Below are positions 1-8,366 of a DNA stretch of 64,000 nucleotides, one piece after another (position 1 is the stretch's first letter; every line of letters begins with the position of its first letter). Made by a program: the position numbers and the translations under genes. Location of the stretch: assembly GCF_900111195.1 (NCBI RefSeq), contig NZ_FOGL01000010.1, positions 69,745 through 133,744 of the forward strand, read 5' to 3'. The stretch is from Gracilibacillus ureilyticus (GTDB lineage: Bacteria; Bacillota; Bacilli; Bacillales; Amphibacillaceae). Under the pieces are notes generated by a model, which saw nothing but the letters and a program-made list of their open reading frames with translations, searched no databases and was not told where the DNA came from.

Positions 1-98
1 CTTTCGGAGGGCGCCTGAACCTCTTCGCTCCTTTTTTCTTTCGCGCGATGACTTTCGGAGGGCGGCTGAACCTCTTCGCTCCTTTGCTTTTTATAGAC
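1..98. repeat. Two tandem copies of a ~34-bp unit, period 51 bp
   Basis: A block starting CTTTCGGAGGGCG at position 1 recurs at position 52 with only one or two changes over about 34 bases, including the shared string CTGAACCTCTTCGCTCC. The period is 51 bp. The array may continue left of the window. No coding potential is seen, and the remaining bases up to 158 hold nothing I recognise. Confidence 0.7.
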
Positions 99-158
99 AT
101 AATATTCAACCGCCAACCGCCAGCTAACATCCGCTAATACTCCAGTCTCATACCCAGA

Positions 159-1172
159 TTATTTGTTGCCACTGTGTATAATTTTGGCTCTCTTGAATGA
201 ATCACTAACAGTATAAAGAGCATTTAGAATAAAGATAATACACAGACCCCAAATAAAACTGTTTTCAACTACGGAAAGACTTGTATTTAGCATTTCACTA
301 TTTAATTGAAGGAAATCCTCTTTGAAGAAATTTGGCCGGGTAAATATAATAATGAAGACGATTGAGGAAATAATTTCATAAATAGTAGTAAACCAGGCCA
401 TTTTGGAATCCCATTCGCGTTTAATGAGTTTATAGACCACCAGGAATATTTCCGATCCAATAAATAAAATGACGAATGGCCAAAAAGACAGCAGCAAATC
501 CTGATTGACTGCTGGTGTCACCAGTTTCCATCCATTTTCACCTTTTTCATAAATACCAAGTAAGTGATCTGCATAAAAGTAAATAGTAGCCCATATTGCT
601 GTCCATATTATTGCACCATACACTTCCATTTTTCTGACTGCCTTCTCCCTTGGAATATATGTTACGGTTTTTAAATCTTCCGGAGTCCATGGTCTAAAGT
701 TAATCGACAGCGGGGTTCCATCATTCTTTTTGTCCATACGCTCCATAACAGCGAATAGTAATGTCAGCCAAAAAAATGTTTGGACAGAAACAGATATTAC
801 GTTACTAATTGTTTCTCTAAAGATGGCTGTTAAAGTTAATTCTGCCATCCCCATGTCTTCTCCATTTAGAAACTGAACTGCCGCAACAGACACGAGGGAA
901 ATGATAATGGAAACAGGTAATATTATCTTTAATAATGTAAGATATATATCATAATATTTTGGGCCAATTAAATGCATCGGACGATCACTATACCGACTGG
1001 CTAAAACAGCGGGATCTCCAAGTTTTTCAAGGACACTCTCTACTTCTTTTTCATTGTATTCATCTGGCAGCATATCGTAAATAATTGATTCGAGCTCAAG
1101 CTCTATTTCATTCCGGCTTTTTTCAGGTAACCTGCGTGTAACTTCATGAATATACGTATCAACTAAATTCAT
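159..1172 (-). CDS. HAAS-domain integral membrane protein paired with a PadR regulator
   Basis: A 337-residue protein. Residues 1-65 form a soluble, acidic helical domain (YIHEVTRRLPEKSR, then KLGDPAVLASRYSDRP) that matches the HAAS signalling domain found beside PadR-type regulators. About six hydrophobic segments follow (near residues 80-100, 125-140, 190-205, 230-250, 265-280 and 310-325), so it is a polytopic membrane protein. The start overlaps the end of the upstream padR-like gene by 14 bp, which indicates co-transcription and translational coupling. Known for the family: HAAS proteins are encoded with PadR regulators and are thought to modulate envelope or stress responses. The substrate or signal is not visible here. 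Confidence 0.75.
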   Translation of the reverse strand: MNLVDTYIHEVTRRLPEKSRNEIELELESIIYDMLPDEYNEKEVESVLEKLGDPAVLASRYSDRPMHLIGPKYYDIYLTLLKIILPVSIIISLVSVAAVQFLNGEDMGMAELTLTAIFRETISNVISVSVQTFFWLTLLFAVMERMDKKNDGTPLSINFRPWTPEDLKTVTYIPREKAVRKMEVYGAIIWTAIWATIYFYADHLLGIYEKGENGWKLVTPAVNQDLLLSFWPFVILFIGSEIFLVVYKLIKREWDSKMAWFTTIYEIISSIVFIIIFTRPNFFKEDFLQLNSEMLNTSLSVVENSFIWGLCIIFILNALYTVSDSFKRAKIIHSGNK

Positions 1173-1509
1173 CTTCCACGTCTCCTTTATTTAGGACTTT
1201 ATTAAGTTTCTCTGTTTGATCTATCCACTCTTTTTTTAATTGGTGATAAACTTCTTGACCATACTGACTCAGTTGATAATACTTTCTCGGTCTATTTTCA
1301 GAGGTGTCCCATGTGCTTGTAACTAAACCTTGCTTTTCCAGTCTTCTTAACAGTGGGTACAACGTATTTTGCTCAATACTTATCCCTAATTGATCTAATG
1401 ACTGAACGAGAGAATATCCGTATTTTTGATCCCATAGTTGACTTAAAACGGCTAAGGTTAAACTTCCCCTTCTTAATTCAGTTAAAAGTGATTGAAATAG
1501 TTTATCCAA
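1159..1509 (-). CDS. PadR-family transcriptional regulator
   Basis: A 116-residue winged-helix protein. It begins with the usual PadR pattern: ELRRGSLTLAVLSQL, then YGYSLVQSL, then the recognition region ending QNTLYPLLRRLEKQGLV and a wing ending PRKYYQLSQYG. The length matches short (subfamily 1) PadR proteins. It is the first gene of a two-gene unit with the overlapping HAAS membrane protein. The upstream region carries AT-rich inverted repeats and a -10-like element, so autoregulation is likely. The ligand is unknown. Confidence 0.85.
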   Translation of the reverse strand: MDKLFQSLLTELRRGSLTLAVLSQLWDQKYGYSLVQSLDQLGISIEQNTLYPLLRRLEKQGLVTSTWDTSENRPRKYYQLSQYGQEVYHQLKKEWIDQTEKLNKVLNKGDVEDEFS

Positions 1510-1542
1510 GATATCGCCCCAGTTCTATACTGTATGTCACAC

Positions 1543-1580
1543 ATTATAATTGTATACTATGTATCATACACTATTGTATG
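1543..1580 (-). promoter_or_regulatory. Putative promoter and PadR operator
   Basis: On the minus strand a TATAAT lies at 1548-1543. Upstream of it is an inverted repeat CATAC-N6-GTATG (1565-1580) and a GTATAC palindrome near 1552. PadR proteins typically bind inverted repeats overlapping their own promoter. The -35 element is weak (GTGTAT with a 17-bp spacer). Inferred from position and symmetry only. Confidence 0.45.
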
Positions 1581-1611
1581 AGAAACCCACAAGACTTTTA
1601 CTTTATTTTTC

Positions 1612-1643
1612 CAAAAAAATAAGACCGCCTTAGAGGCAGTCTT
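1612..1643 (-). terminator. Rho-independent terminator of ssrA
   Basis: On the minus strand a 9-bp stem (AAGACTGCC with GGCGGTCTT, one G-U pair) with a 5-nt loop is followed by a run of seven T. It lies about 90 bp beyond the mature tmRNA 3' end, in the right orientation to end that transcript. Confidence 0.8.
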
Positions 1644-1730
1644 ATTATAATATTTATAACTACTAAAGTATTCCATCTACTTTGAATATAAAGATCCAAA
1701 AAATCAAAAAAACCACCAACAGTTATGTAT

Positions 1731-2096
1731 TGGTGGAGACGGTGGGAATCGAACCCACGTCCAAGGATATCGGCACTCAGGCTTCTACACGTGTAGTTGG
1801 TATATTGAAAATTCGCTATCTGATCTGCCTACCAACAGGCGTCCCTAGTAGCTAGTCTGATTAGTCTCTTCTACGAAATCCGCAGACGGAGGATTGTAGC
1901 GTAGCCCACTAATAAGTGAGACCCTTCAATCTGACACATGGGCGATGGCAGGAAGGATCCTTTAGTCAGTGCTTAGGCAGCTGCTAAAGAGTAATTGTTT
2001 TCTTTGCCAGTTATTATTGGCGTTAACGTTTTACGAGTCGTAACCTCGACGCGCAACCTGAGCTCGACCTACCCCTGTCGAATCCGTAACGTCCCC
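1731..2096 (-). ncRNA. ssrA: tmRNA (SsrA RNA)
   Basis: The minus strand begins GGGGACGTTACGGATTCGAC and ends with the T-arm GGTTCGATTCCCACCG and GTCTCC-A-CCA. The two ends pair as the alanyl acceptor stem and the CCA is encoded. The RNA is 366 nt. The tag frame lies at 2008-1973: a GGC resume codon and eleven codons reading GKENNYSLAAA, then TAA. Tags beginning GK and ending in Leu-Ala-Ala are usual in Bacilli (staphylococci, for example). With SmpB, tmRNA rescues stalled ribosomes and marks the nascent chain for ClpXP. smpB lies directly upstream and rnr beyond it, so the trans-translation genes are clustered. Confidence 0.97.
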
Positions 2097-2172
2097 TTAA
2101 AAAATTAAGAAGATACGGATAAGAGTAATCTAAGCTCATTTATGAAATTGTAGATTTCTTATCGATAAACCT

Positions 2173-2200
2173 ATTATAACATATTCGTTATTTAATTCAA
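2173..2200 (-). promoter_or_regulatory. Sigma-A promoter of ssrA
   Basis: The minus strand shows TTGAAT (2200-2195), a 16-bp spacer and TATAAT (2178-2173). The predicted start near 2167 would give a precursor with a leader of about 70 nt that is trimmed to the mature end at 2096. Confidence 0.7.
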
Positions 2201-2223
2201 GTAAACGGAATTTCCAATTTCCG

Positions 2224-2691
2224 CTAACCTCTGTCTTTTAATGCACGGTCCATGTCTCGTTTAGCTTGCTTTTGCTTTAAATCTTCCCGCTTATCGTATT
2301 TTTTCTTACCTTTACCTAAGCCGATTAAAACTTTGGCAAAGCCATTTTTGATATACACTTTTAATGGAACTAAAGAGTAACCTGCTTGTTTGGATTCACC
2401 AATTAACTTATCAATTTGCTTGCGGTGAAGCAGCAATTTTCTTGCACGGGTCGGTTCGTGATTGTAGCGGTTTCCTTGCTCATATGGAGAAATGTGCATA
2501 TTGTTAACATAAACCTCTCCATTTCTTACCGTAGCAAAGCTGTCCTTTAAATTCACCTGGCCTTTACGAATTGACTTGATTTCCGTTCCCTGTAAGACAA
2601 TCCCTGCTTCATAAGTTTCTTCAATAAAATAATCATGTCTTGCTTTCTTATTTTGCGCGATTGCTCTGCCATTGCCATCATTCTTTACCAT
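2224..2691 (-). CDS. smpB: SsrA-binding protein SmpB
   Basis: A 155-residue basic RNA-binding protein. Family hallmarks are [24 protein letters not shown], read in two parts at residues ~17-40, then the central NMHISPY motif near residue 65 and a lysine-rich C-terminal tail ([19 protein letters not shown]) that reaches into the ribosomal decoding centre. Length matches the family. It binds the tRNA-like domain of tmRNA and delivers it to stalled ribosomes. The neighbours are ssrA downstream and rnr upstream on the same strand, the common Bacillaceae arrangement. Confidence 0.96.
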   Translation of the reverse strand: MVKNDGNGRAIAQNKKARHDYFIEETYEAGIVLQGTEIKSIRKGQVNLKDSFATVRNGEVYVNNMHISPYEQGNRYNHEPTRARKLLLHRKQIDKLIGESKQAGYSLVPLKVYIKNGFAKVLIGLGKGKKKYDKREDLKQKQAKRDMDRALKDRG

Positions 2692-2781
2692 GACTAGTTC
2701 CCCCTATATGTTACATAACCATATTGTAGCAAAAATCAGGTAATTGTGCTAATGGAGGAAAAACTGCATTATTTTTCGACT

Positions 2782-2812
2782 GGAAATAGAAGGCTAGAGC
2801 ACTTCTATTTCC
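2782..2812 (-). terminator. Strong hairpin overlapping the rnr stop codon
   Basis: A perfect 11-bp inverted repeat (GGAAATAGAAG with CTTCTATTTCC, 9-nt loop) straddles the rnr stop at 2805. On the minus strand it is followed only by a short TTTCC, so it may act as a 3' stability element or weak terminator before smpB. Confidence 0.45.
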
Positions 2813-5081
2813 TCTTATTTTTTCTTCCGTTTTTCTTTTTCTTTGCTTTTGTCCCTGATTTTTGTGCTTTTTTAGCCGTCTTTTTCAGACCGCCTTTTTC
2901 TCTCCTTGCATTGATTACTTTAGGCTTATCTTTACTCTCTCTGTTCTTTCTAGGTCTCATTCCAACAATTTCAAAGTCAACAGCCCGTTCATCCAGATTT
3001 ACTTGAGCAACTTTTACTGTTATGGCATCACCGACCTGGAACACATTCCCTGTCCGTTCACCGATCATCGAATAAGACCGCTCGTCATAATGATAGTAAT
3101 CGTCTGTCAAATAACTGACATGAACTAGTCCTTCCACTGTGTTAGGCAATTCAACAAACAAGCCGAAGTTTGTAACAGAACTGATCACACCTTCAAATTC
3201 TTCCCCGATTTTGTCCTGCATAAATTCAGCTTTTTTCAGATCATCCACTTCCCGCTCTGCATCAACTGCTGCTCTTTCTTTCATTGATGCCTGACGGGCA
3301 ATGTCCGGCATTCTTTCTTTCCAGTGAGCCCGGGTTTTCTCATCCAGTTTTCCTTCAATCAGGTATGTGCGTATTAGTCTGTGGACAATTAAATCTGGGT
3401 ACCTTCTGATTGGTGAAGTGAAATGAGTATAAAACTCTGTTGCTAAACCAAAATGCCCAATACTTTGCGGATCATATTTCGCCTGCTTCATTGACCTTAG
3501 CATCAGCTTGGAAATAATGATATCTTCATCTGTACCTTGCACTTCATCCAGTACTTGCTGTAAAGCCTGTGGATGAATTTCATTTGACGATCCTTTTACA
3601 ACATAGCCAAACCTTGCTATAAATTCAAAAAATGTTTGTAACTTAGCAGGGTCCGGATCTTCGTGAATCCGGTGAATAAACGGTACATCCATCCAGTGAA
3701 AATGTTCTGCTATCGTTTCATTTGCACAAAGCATAAATTCTTCGATTAGCTTTTCACCAACAGACCGTTCTCTAATCACTACATCATGAGCCTTACCTTC
3801 CTCATCAACTAATACCTGTGCTTCTTTAAAGTCAAAGTCAATTGCGCCTCTGCTGAAACGTTTTGTTCTTAATATTTCTGCCAAATCTCTCATATCTTCA
3901 AACATTGATACAAGTGAATGATATCTTTCTTTCAGTTCCTCATCATTATCAACCAATATCTGGTTAACTGCTTTATATGTCATTCTCTCAGTTGTATTTA
4001 TTACTGCCTGAAAAATTTCATGATTAACTACTTCACCTTTTTGGTTAATCTCCATATCACACCCAAGTACTAACCGGTCAACTTGCGGATTCAATGAACA
4101 GATTCCATTGGATAGTCTGTGTGGTATCATCGGTATAACACGATCGACTAAATAAGCACTTGTCCCACGCTCAAACGCTTCTTTATCAATAGGAGAATTC
4201 TCTTTTACATAATGGGTTACATCAGCAATATATACACCAAGTTTATAGTTGCCATTAGATAGTTTGGATACGGTTACTGCATCATCAAGGTCTTTTGCAT
4301 CAGCACCATCTATTGTGACGATCGTTTCATTCCGTAAATCCCGTCTATCTTTCAATTCTTCTTCAGATATTTTTTCTGGTACACTTTCTGCCTGATCAAG
4401 TACTTCCTGCGGGAAATCAATAGCAATGCCATTTTTATAAATAATAGACAAAATATCCATGCCCGGATCATTTTTATGTCCAAGGATTTGGATAACTTCC
4501 CCTTCAGCACTCATTCTTCCCTCAGGAAATTTTGTGATTTCCACAATGACCTTATGTCCGCTTACTGCACCTTTTGATTGTCCCTTTGGTACGAAAATAT
4601 CGTTTGGAATTCTCTTATCATCAGCAATAACAAAACCAAAAGCACCATTGTCGTCATATGTCCCGACAATTTGTTTTAATTGCCTTTCGATAATACGGAC
4701 AACTACACCTTCTGCCCGTTTTCCATCATCATCACGCCGGTCTACCCTGACAAATACAATATCTCCATTCATCGCGGACTGTAAATCAGCTTGATTGATG
4801 TAAACATCCTCCATCGATTCATCATCCGGGATCAGAAATGCAAATCCTTTCGCATGCATTTGAATTCTCCCGCGAATAAGATTCATTTTCTCCGGTAAGC
4901 CATAGCGGTTTTTCTTCGTCCTAATTAATTTACCACTTTCCTCAAGAGCATTTAGGGCTTTTAATAATTCTGTAAACTGATCACTATCTTCTAATTGTAA
5001 ACTTTCCTCTATTTCCTGGACGGACAATGGTCTTGTCGCGTTTTCTTGAAAAAAGTCCAGTAATCTTTGTTGTAGTTCCAT
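2805..5081 (-). CDS. rnr: Ribonuclease R
   Basis: A 3'-5' exoribonuclease of the RNase II/RNB family, about 758 residues. In order: an N-terminal winged-helix region, cold-shock/OB domains (residues ~65-200), the RNB catalytic domain with the acidic cluster [14 protein letters not shown] near residue 265 and the motif [15 protein letters not shown], an S1 domain ([19 protein letters not shown], about 630-710), and a Lys/Arg-rich C-terminal tail. A GTG nine bases upstream lies inside the ribosome-binding site (AGAGGTGAT), so ATG at 5081 is chosen, with a good Shine-Dalgarno spacing. RNase R degrades structured RNA and non-stop mRNAs released by trans-translation, which fits its place beside smpB and ssrA. 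Confidence 0.95.
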   Translation of the reverse strand: MELQQRLLDFFQENATRPLSVQEIEESLQLEDSDQFTELLKALNALEESGKLIRTKKNRYGLPEKMNLIRGRIQMHAKGFAFLIPDDESMEDVYINQADLQSAMNGDIVFVRVDRRDDDGKRAEGVVVRIIERQLKQIVGTYDDNGAFGFVIADDKRIPNDIFVPKGQSKGAVSGHKVIVEITKFPEGRMSAEGEVIQILGHKNDPGMDILSIIYKNGIAIDFPQEVLDQAESVPEKISEEELKDRRDLRNETIVTIDGADAKDLDDAVTVSKLSNGNYKLGVYIADVTHYVKENSPIDKEAFERGTSAYLVDRVIPMIPHRLSNGICSLNPQVDRLVLGCDMEINQKGEVVNHEIFQAVINTTERMTYKAVNQILVDNDEELKERYHSLVSMFEDMRDLAEILRTKRFSRGAIDFDFKEAQVLVDEEGKAHDVVIRERSVGEKLIEEFMLCANETIAEHFHWMDVPFIHRIHEDPDPAKLQTFFEFIARFGYVVKGSSNEIHPQALQQVLDEVQGTDEDIIISKLMLRSMKQAKYDPQSIGHFGLATEFYTHFTSPIRRYPDLIVHRLIRTYLIEGKLDEKTRAHWKERMPDIARQASMKERAAVDAEREVDDLKKAEFMQDKIGEEFEGVISSVTNFGLFVELPNTVEGLVHVSYLTDDYYHYDERSYSMIGERTGNVFQVGDAITVKVAQVNLDERAVDFEIVGMRPRKNRESKDKPKVINARREKGGLKKTAKKAQKSGTKAKKKKNGRKNKRK

Positions 5082-5127
5082 CCAAATCACCTCTTTCTCT
5101 TTCTATCTCATTATTTATTATGGCAAA

Positions 5128-5868
5128 TTACCATTCAAGTGATGCGAAAAATTCGGCAATATCTTCATGTAATTCGTCTTTTGCTTTACTGAATGTAATA
5201 GCATGGCCCGCATTGTCATACCATTTTAATTGTTTTTTGTCAGATTCCACGTTCTCATAAATGTATGTAGCACTTTCCGTATTAATCATTTCGTCATTTT
5301 TTGCCTGTACTACTAGTGTAGGTGTATAGAGCATATCGACATTCTCTTTTACCCGCTCTATTGACTGTGCAATTTGTTCAAAGAGCCCTTTTGAATTATT
5401 TAACAATTGATCAAGTTCCTGCTGAATAGTTATTTCATCCTTTTTCTCGAGCTGTTTATACTCTCTTGAAAATTTTCTGAAGCCAATCGTTAATTGCTCT
5501 TCATTATCAAAAAACATAGGTGAGCACATTGTTACTACTGCTTTAAGCGGGTTACTGCTTGCAAGCCGGAGTCCGAGCACACCACCGAGCGACAAACCTG
5601 CTACAGCAATTTTTTCATAACCTTCATTTTTTAAATACTTATAAGCTTCCTGTACGTCCTCCCACCATTCCTCAGCTGTTGCTTTCACAAGTTCTTCTGG
5701 TGATTTGCCATGACCGCGGTAAATTGGCGCATAGCATGTATAGCCTTTACTGTTCAGAAACCTGCCAAGCATTCGAACATCTGCTGAGTGGCCAGTGAAT
5801 CCATGTAATAATAATACCGCACGTTCGTCCCCTTTAAACATAAACGGCTCAGGCTGTTTCATTTTCAT
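5128..5868 (-). CDS. est: Carboxylesterase, YvaK/Est30 type
   Basis: A 246-residue alpha/beta hydrolase with the oxyanion-hole motif LLLHGFTG at ~20-27, the nucleophile elbow GLSLGG (Ser93), an acid in VVQAKNDEMINTES and the histidine in NAGHAITF near the C-terminus. This pattern and length match the carboxylesterase encoded between secG and rnr in B. subtilis and Geobacillus. It hydrolyses short- and medium-chain esters and is cytoplasmic (no signal peptide). A ribosome-binding site (AGGGGAC) lies about ten bases before the first ATG; a second ATG two codons later is also possible. Confidence 0.92.
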   Translation of the reverse strand: MKMKQPEPFMFKGDERAVLLLHGFTGHSADVRMLGRFLNSKGYTCYAPIYRGHGKSPEELVKATAEEWWEDVQEAYKYLKNEGYEKIAVAGLSLGGVLGLRLASSNPLKAVVTMCSPMFFDNEEQLTIGFRKFSREYKQLEKKDEITIQQELDQLLNNSKGLFEQIAQSIERVKENVDMLYTPTLVVQAKNDEMINTESATYIYENVESDKKQLKWYDNAGHAITFSKAKDELHEDIAEFFASLEW

Positions 5869-5902
5869 AGTGATTCGTCCCCTTTTTTATTATTCTCTAA
5901 TT

Positions 5903-5936
5903 GAAAAGAACATCCTTCGCATTGTCGCAAAGGATG
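5903..5936 (-). terminator. Terminator downstream of secG
   Basis: On the minus strand a 10-bp stem (CATCCTTTGC with GCGAAGGATG, one G-U pair, loop GACAAU) is followed by TTCTTTTC. It lies between secG and est, so est-rnr expression needs read-through or a separate start. Confidence 0.7.
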
Positions 5937-5976
5937 CTCTAATAATTATTATGATCATTTCCTGAATAAAGATGAA

Positions 5977-6207
5977 TTATATCAGGTAAGCAATAGCAAA
6001 AGTTAACACAAAGAAAAGAATCCCTGTAATTACTGTACCTTTATGAAGTACTGCATCAATACCTCTTGCTTTTTGTTTACCGAATAATTGCTCAGCTCCA
6101 CCTGAAATAGCTCCAGACAAACCTGCACTCTTACCAGATTGTAACAATACAAACACAATTAACACGATTGCATCAATAATTAGCAAAGTCATTGCAGTTG
6201 CTAACAT
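5977..6207 (-). CDS. secG: Preprotein translocase subunit SecG
   Basis: A 76-residue membrane protein with two hydrophobic segments (residues ~3-20 and ~54-74). The conserved cytoplasmic loop between them reads [18 protein letters not shown], then a [12 protein letters not shown] stretch. This is the small SecG subunit of the SecYEG translocon. ATG at 6207 is chosen because AGGGGGTG lies seven bases upstream; a longer in-frame reading adds thirteen Cys-rich residues that no SecG has. Its promoter begins only about 20 bp from the end of a decayed insertion element. Confidence 0.93.
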   Translation of the reverse strand: MLATAMTLLIIDAIVLIVFVLLQSGKSAGLSGAISGGAEQLFGKQKARGIDAVLHKGTVITGILFFVLTFAIAYLI

Positions 6208-6244
6208 GTGCAAACACCCCCTAGACGTACAAATACATAATAAC

Positions 6245-6274
6245 AATTTAGCACAATATGATTGGTTTTAGCAA
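6245..6274 (-). promoter_or_regulatory. Putative secG promoter
   Basis: Minus strand TTGCTA (6274-6269), an 18-bp spacer and TAAATT (6250-6245), about 40 bp before the secG start. The adjacent insertion element ends at 6294, so it was inserted just outside this promoter or contributes its upstream part. Confidence 0.5.
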
Positions 6275-6309
6275 GTTATTTTACAATATTCTATTGAACT
6301 TCTCACCAT

Positions 6310-6651
6310 TTAACACCCTTTCGGGTTGTTTGAAGTGGGAGATTCTTGGGAACAGAGCGTACTTGTTAGCGTATTTCTTTGCCAACAGAGGTTTCTCTTA
6401 TTGACCAAGCTATCCCCGTAGATTCCTACGGTTCTATATTTTTTTTAATCCAAAAATAAGGTTCTTAAACCTTCGGCTAGATTTTTGCAAGAATGGTACG
6501 TTAATCCTTTGCCAGTTTCTTTGTATGTATCGTTCCACTACCCTAAAAAGCGATTAAATACAAAACGACTACATCCAATTGTTTTAGCAATTAAGATTTC
6601 CTGTTCTTTGGTTGGATAGATACGAAATTTGTACGCTTTATTGACTAACAT
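6310..6651 (-). pseudogene. TnpB remnant (IS605 OrfB)
   Basis: The minus strand from ATG 6651 reads MLVNKAYKFRIYPTKEQEIL and continues to CSRFVFNRF, the diagnostic helix-turn-helix start of IS605-type TnpB. A TAG interrupts it at 6540-6538. Reading on gives WNDTYKETGKGLTYHSC, again TnpB-like, before a TAA at 6447-6445. A fragment of the C-terminus (GTVGIYGD region) follows and ends with TAA at 6312-6310. A full TnpB has roughly 370-400 codons, while about 114 codons' worth of DNA remain, so the RuvC nuclease domain is lost. The 3' part, where these elements encode their guide RNA, is still present. Confidence 0.75.
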
Positions 6652-6661
6652 TGTTTTCCCC

Positions 6662-6790
6662 TCACTTTAGACCTTGATTTTCAATGTACTTTTTAGCTAC
6701 ATCGATTGGAGATTCTCTACGAAATTTTCCAACTAGCACAAGGTGATAATACATTAAAAATACTGAATGATTATTACTGTCCAATTTCAT
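6662..6790 (-). pseudogene. TnpA (Y1 transposase) remnant with internal deletion
   Basis: The minus-strand frame ATG 6790 to TGA 6662 encodes 42 residues. It starts MKLDSNNHSVFLMYYHLVLV, the usual N-terminus of IS200/IS605 TnpA, and after GKFRRE jumps to SPIDVAKKYIENQGLK, which resembles the C-terminal helix carrying the catalytic tyrosine. The intervening HUH metal-binding region is missing, so it is an in-frame internal deletion of about two thirds of the gene and cannot be active. The lack of any stop inside the fused frame is notable. Confidence 0.75.
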
Positions 6791-6876
6791 TACAACATTA
6801 GCCTTTCCCTTATCTAAGACTGATTATATCAATAAGGTATGAAGTGGGCAACAAAAGCCTTTAGGCTATCGCCTAA

Positions 6877-6946
6877 CCGACATTCATCTCCCCCTTATTC
6901 GTTGGGCTTCGCCCTCCACACGATTGAAGAGGGAGTCTACTGTCGG
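6877..6946 (-). repeat. Left-end imperfect palindrome of the IS200/IS605 derivative
   Basis: CCGACA (6946-6941) pairs with TGTCGG (6882-6877), and CTCCC pairs with GGGAG further in. A nested hairpin GGGC-TTC-GCCC lies in the loop. Terminal subpalindromes of this kind are what TnpA recognises in single-stranded DNA. Confidence 0.65.
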
Positions 6947-7004
6947 AAAATGATAAATTCATGGTAAAATACAGCTATCATACAATTATTTAGGAGTGAT
7001 CCTG

Positions 7005-7952
7005 TTGGTAAAAAGTTTATGGTTGGACATGTCAGATAAAACTCCTGTCTATTTAAGAATCTGGGACAAGGTATCACACCCACGTGCAATTGTTCAAATT
7101 GCTCATGGAATGGCAGAACATATAGAACGTTATGATGAATTTGCTGAATTTTTAAACAGTAACAAAATAGTAGTCTGTGGAAATGACCACAGGGGCCATG
7201 GACAGACGGGAACAAAGCAAAATAGAATGGGTTATTTCGGCAATTCGGATGGATTTGACCGAACCGTTTCTGATCTTATAGAAGTGACAGACTATCTTCA
7301 GAAAAAATTCCCCGGCCTCCCGATCATCTTATTAGGTCACAGTATGGGTTCATTTCTTGCAAGAAGGTATTTAACTTTAAATAACAGCTTCCCATTGTCC
7401 GGCATGATATTGATCGGTACTGGCTACCAATCCCCTGCCTTGATTAAAGCAGGGAAAATGCTTGTTAAAACCATCTCCACTATAAAAGGGAAGACAGCTG
7501 AAGGCAAATTCGTCAATAAGCTCACTTTTAACCAATATAATAAGAAGACGGAAAACGAAACCGAATTTGACTGGATCAGCAACAATAAAGAAACAGTCAA
7601 AAACTATATCGATGACCCGAGTTGCGGCTTTATTCCAACAAACCATTTTTTCCATGATTTATATGATGGGATAGAAAAAGTTCAGCGAAAAAAAGACATT
7701 ATGAGGATAAATAAACAAATACCGTTATTATTTCTCTCCGGTGACAGTGATCCTGTGACAAATTACGGAAAAGGCATGAAGCAGGTTGTTCAAATGTATC
7801 ATTCCATCAATATAAAAGAAATGGATCAAAAGATTTACCCGAACATGAGACATGAGATCATTAATGAAAATAATAAGGAAACCGTATACAGAGATATACT
7901 AGGCTGGATCGACAAACAAATCACTTGTCAATCAGTCAAACAGTCATTATAA
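7005..7952 (+). CDS. Alpha/beta hydrolase, monoacylglycerol-lipase/S33-like
   Basis: About 315 residues. It carries the HGMAEHIERY oxyanion-hole motif near residue 35, NDHRGHG near 60, the nucleophile elbow GHSMGS at ~111-116, an acid in LSGDSDPV and a terminal histidine in YPNMRHEI. This order is typical of the Hydrolase_4 (lysophospholipase/monoglyceride lipase) group. No signal peptide is seen, so it is cytoplasmic or peripheral. TTG at 7005 is preferred because AGGAGTGA (6992-6999) is well spaced from it; a GTG at 6996 overlaps that site. The gene stands alone between the IS remnant and ptsH, on the opposite strand to the IS. The substrate is not determinable. Confidence 0.8.
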   Translation: MVKSLWLDMSDKTPVYLRIWDKVSHPRAIVQIAHGMAEHIERYDEFAEFLNSNKIVVCGNDHRGHGQTGTKQNRMGYFGNSDGFDRTVSDLIEVTDYLQKKFPGLPIILLGHSMGSFLARRYLTLNNSFPLSGMILIGTGYQSPALIKAGKMLVKTISTIKGKTAEGKFVNKLTFNQYNKKTENETEFDWISNNKETVKNYIDDPSCGFIPTNHFFHDLYDGIEKVQRKKDIMRINKQIPLLFLSGDSDPVTNYGKGMKQVVQMYHSINIKEMDQKIYPNMRHEIINENNKETVYRDILGWIDKQITCQSVKQSL

Positions 7953-8009
7953 TGAGGTTGCTACTTTGTATATGTTTTTACAAAAAATTAATACTTTTTC
8001 TTCATGAAG

Positions 8010-8039
8010 TTGAAAAATTACTATAAAAAAGAGTAAAAT
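8010..8039 (+). promoter_or_regulatory. ptsHI promoter
   Basis: TTGAAA (8010-8015), an 18-bp spacer and TAAAAT (8034-8039) lie about 50 bp before the ptsH start. No antiterminator hairpin or cre site is evident between it and ptsH. Confidence 0.65.
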
Positions 8040-8089
8040 TAAAAGGTAGCAATACATTAACTTAATAATTATTAGGAGGTTTTTTTATT

Positions 8090-8359
8090 ATGGCAGTAGA
8101 AAGAACAGTAACAATCACAGATGAAACAGGAGTACATGCACGTCCAGCTACAGTACTTGTAAACAAAGCAGGAAGCTTCTCCTCTGAAATGACTTTAGAA
8201 TATAATGGAAAGTCTATTAACTTGAAATCAATTATGGGTGTTATGTCACTTGGTATCCCTCAAGGTGCTCAAATCAAAATTATTGCTGAAGGTTCTGATG
8301 AGCAGGAAGCAGCAGATGCAGTAGTTGATGTTATCAAGTCTGAAGGACTAGGAGAGTAA
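8090..8359 (+). CDS. ptsH: Phosphocarrier protein HPr
   Basis: An 89-residue protein. The phosphorylation site is GVHARPA, with His at position 16 of the translated sequence (His15 after removal of Met). The regulatory site is [10 protein letters not shown], with Ser47 (Ser46 in mature numbering), the target of HprK. HPr carries phosphate from enzyme I to sugar permeases; HPr(Ser-P) is the CcpA corepressor. A strong AGGAGG precedes the start. ptsI follows after seven bases. HprK and Crh are encoded elsewhere in this window. Confidence 0.97.
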   Translation: MAVERTVTITDETGVHARPATVLVNKAGSFSSEMTLEYNGKSINLKSIMGVMSLGIPQGAQIKIIAEGSDEQEAADAVVDVIKSEGLGE

Positions 8360-8366
8360 TTTTTTC

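Larger units (their letters stand above)
6294..6952 (-). mobile_element. Decayed, internally deleted IS200/IS605-family element
   Basis: The minus strand holds, in order, a left-end palindrome (6946-6877), a 42-codon tnpA remnant, a tnpB remnant, and a right end with the hairpin ACACCCTTTCGGGTTGT and TTCAA at 6298-6294. The tnpA stop and tnpB start lie 10 bases apart, as expected for this family. TTTAT at 6957-6953 sits next to the left end, where these elements carry their target motif. Both genes keep only their 5' and 3' parts, so the element cannot move by itself; it is a non-autonomous derivative of about 660 bp. Confidence 0.8.

Noticed and set aside
5082-5090. GTG start for rnr
   Set aside because: The GTG lies within the Shine-Dalgarno sequence AGAGGTGAT. 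The same illusion occurs at ldh (19348) and at the hydrolase gene (6996); downstream starts with proper spacing were used.
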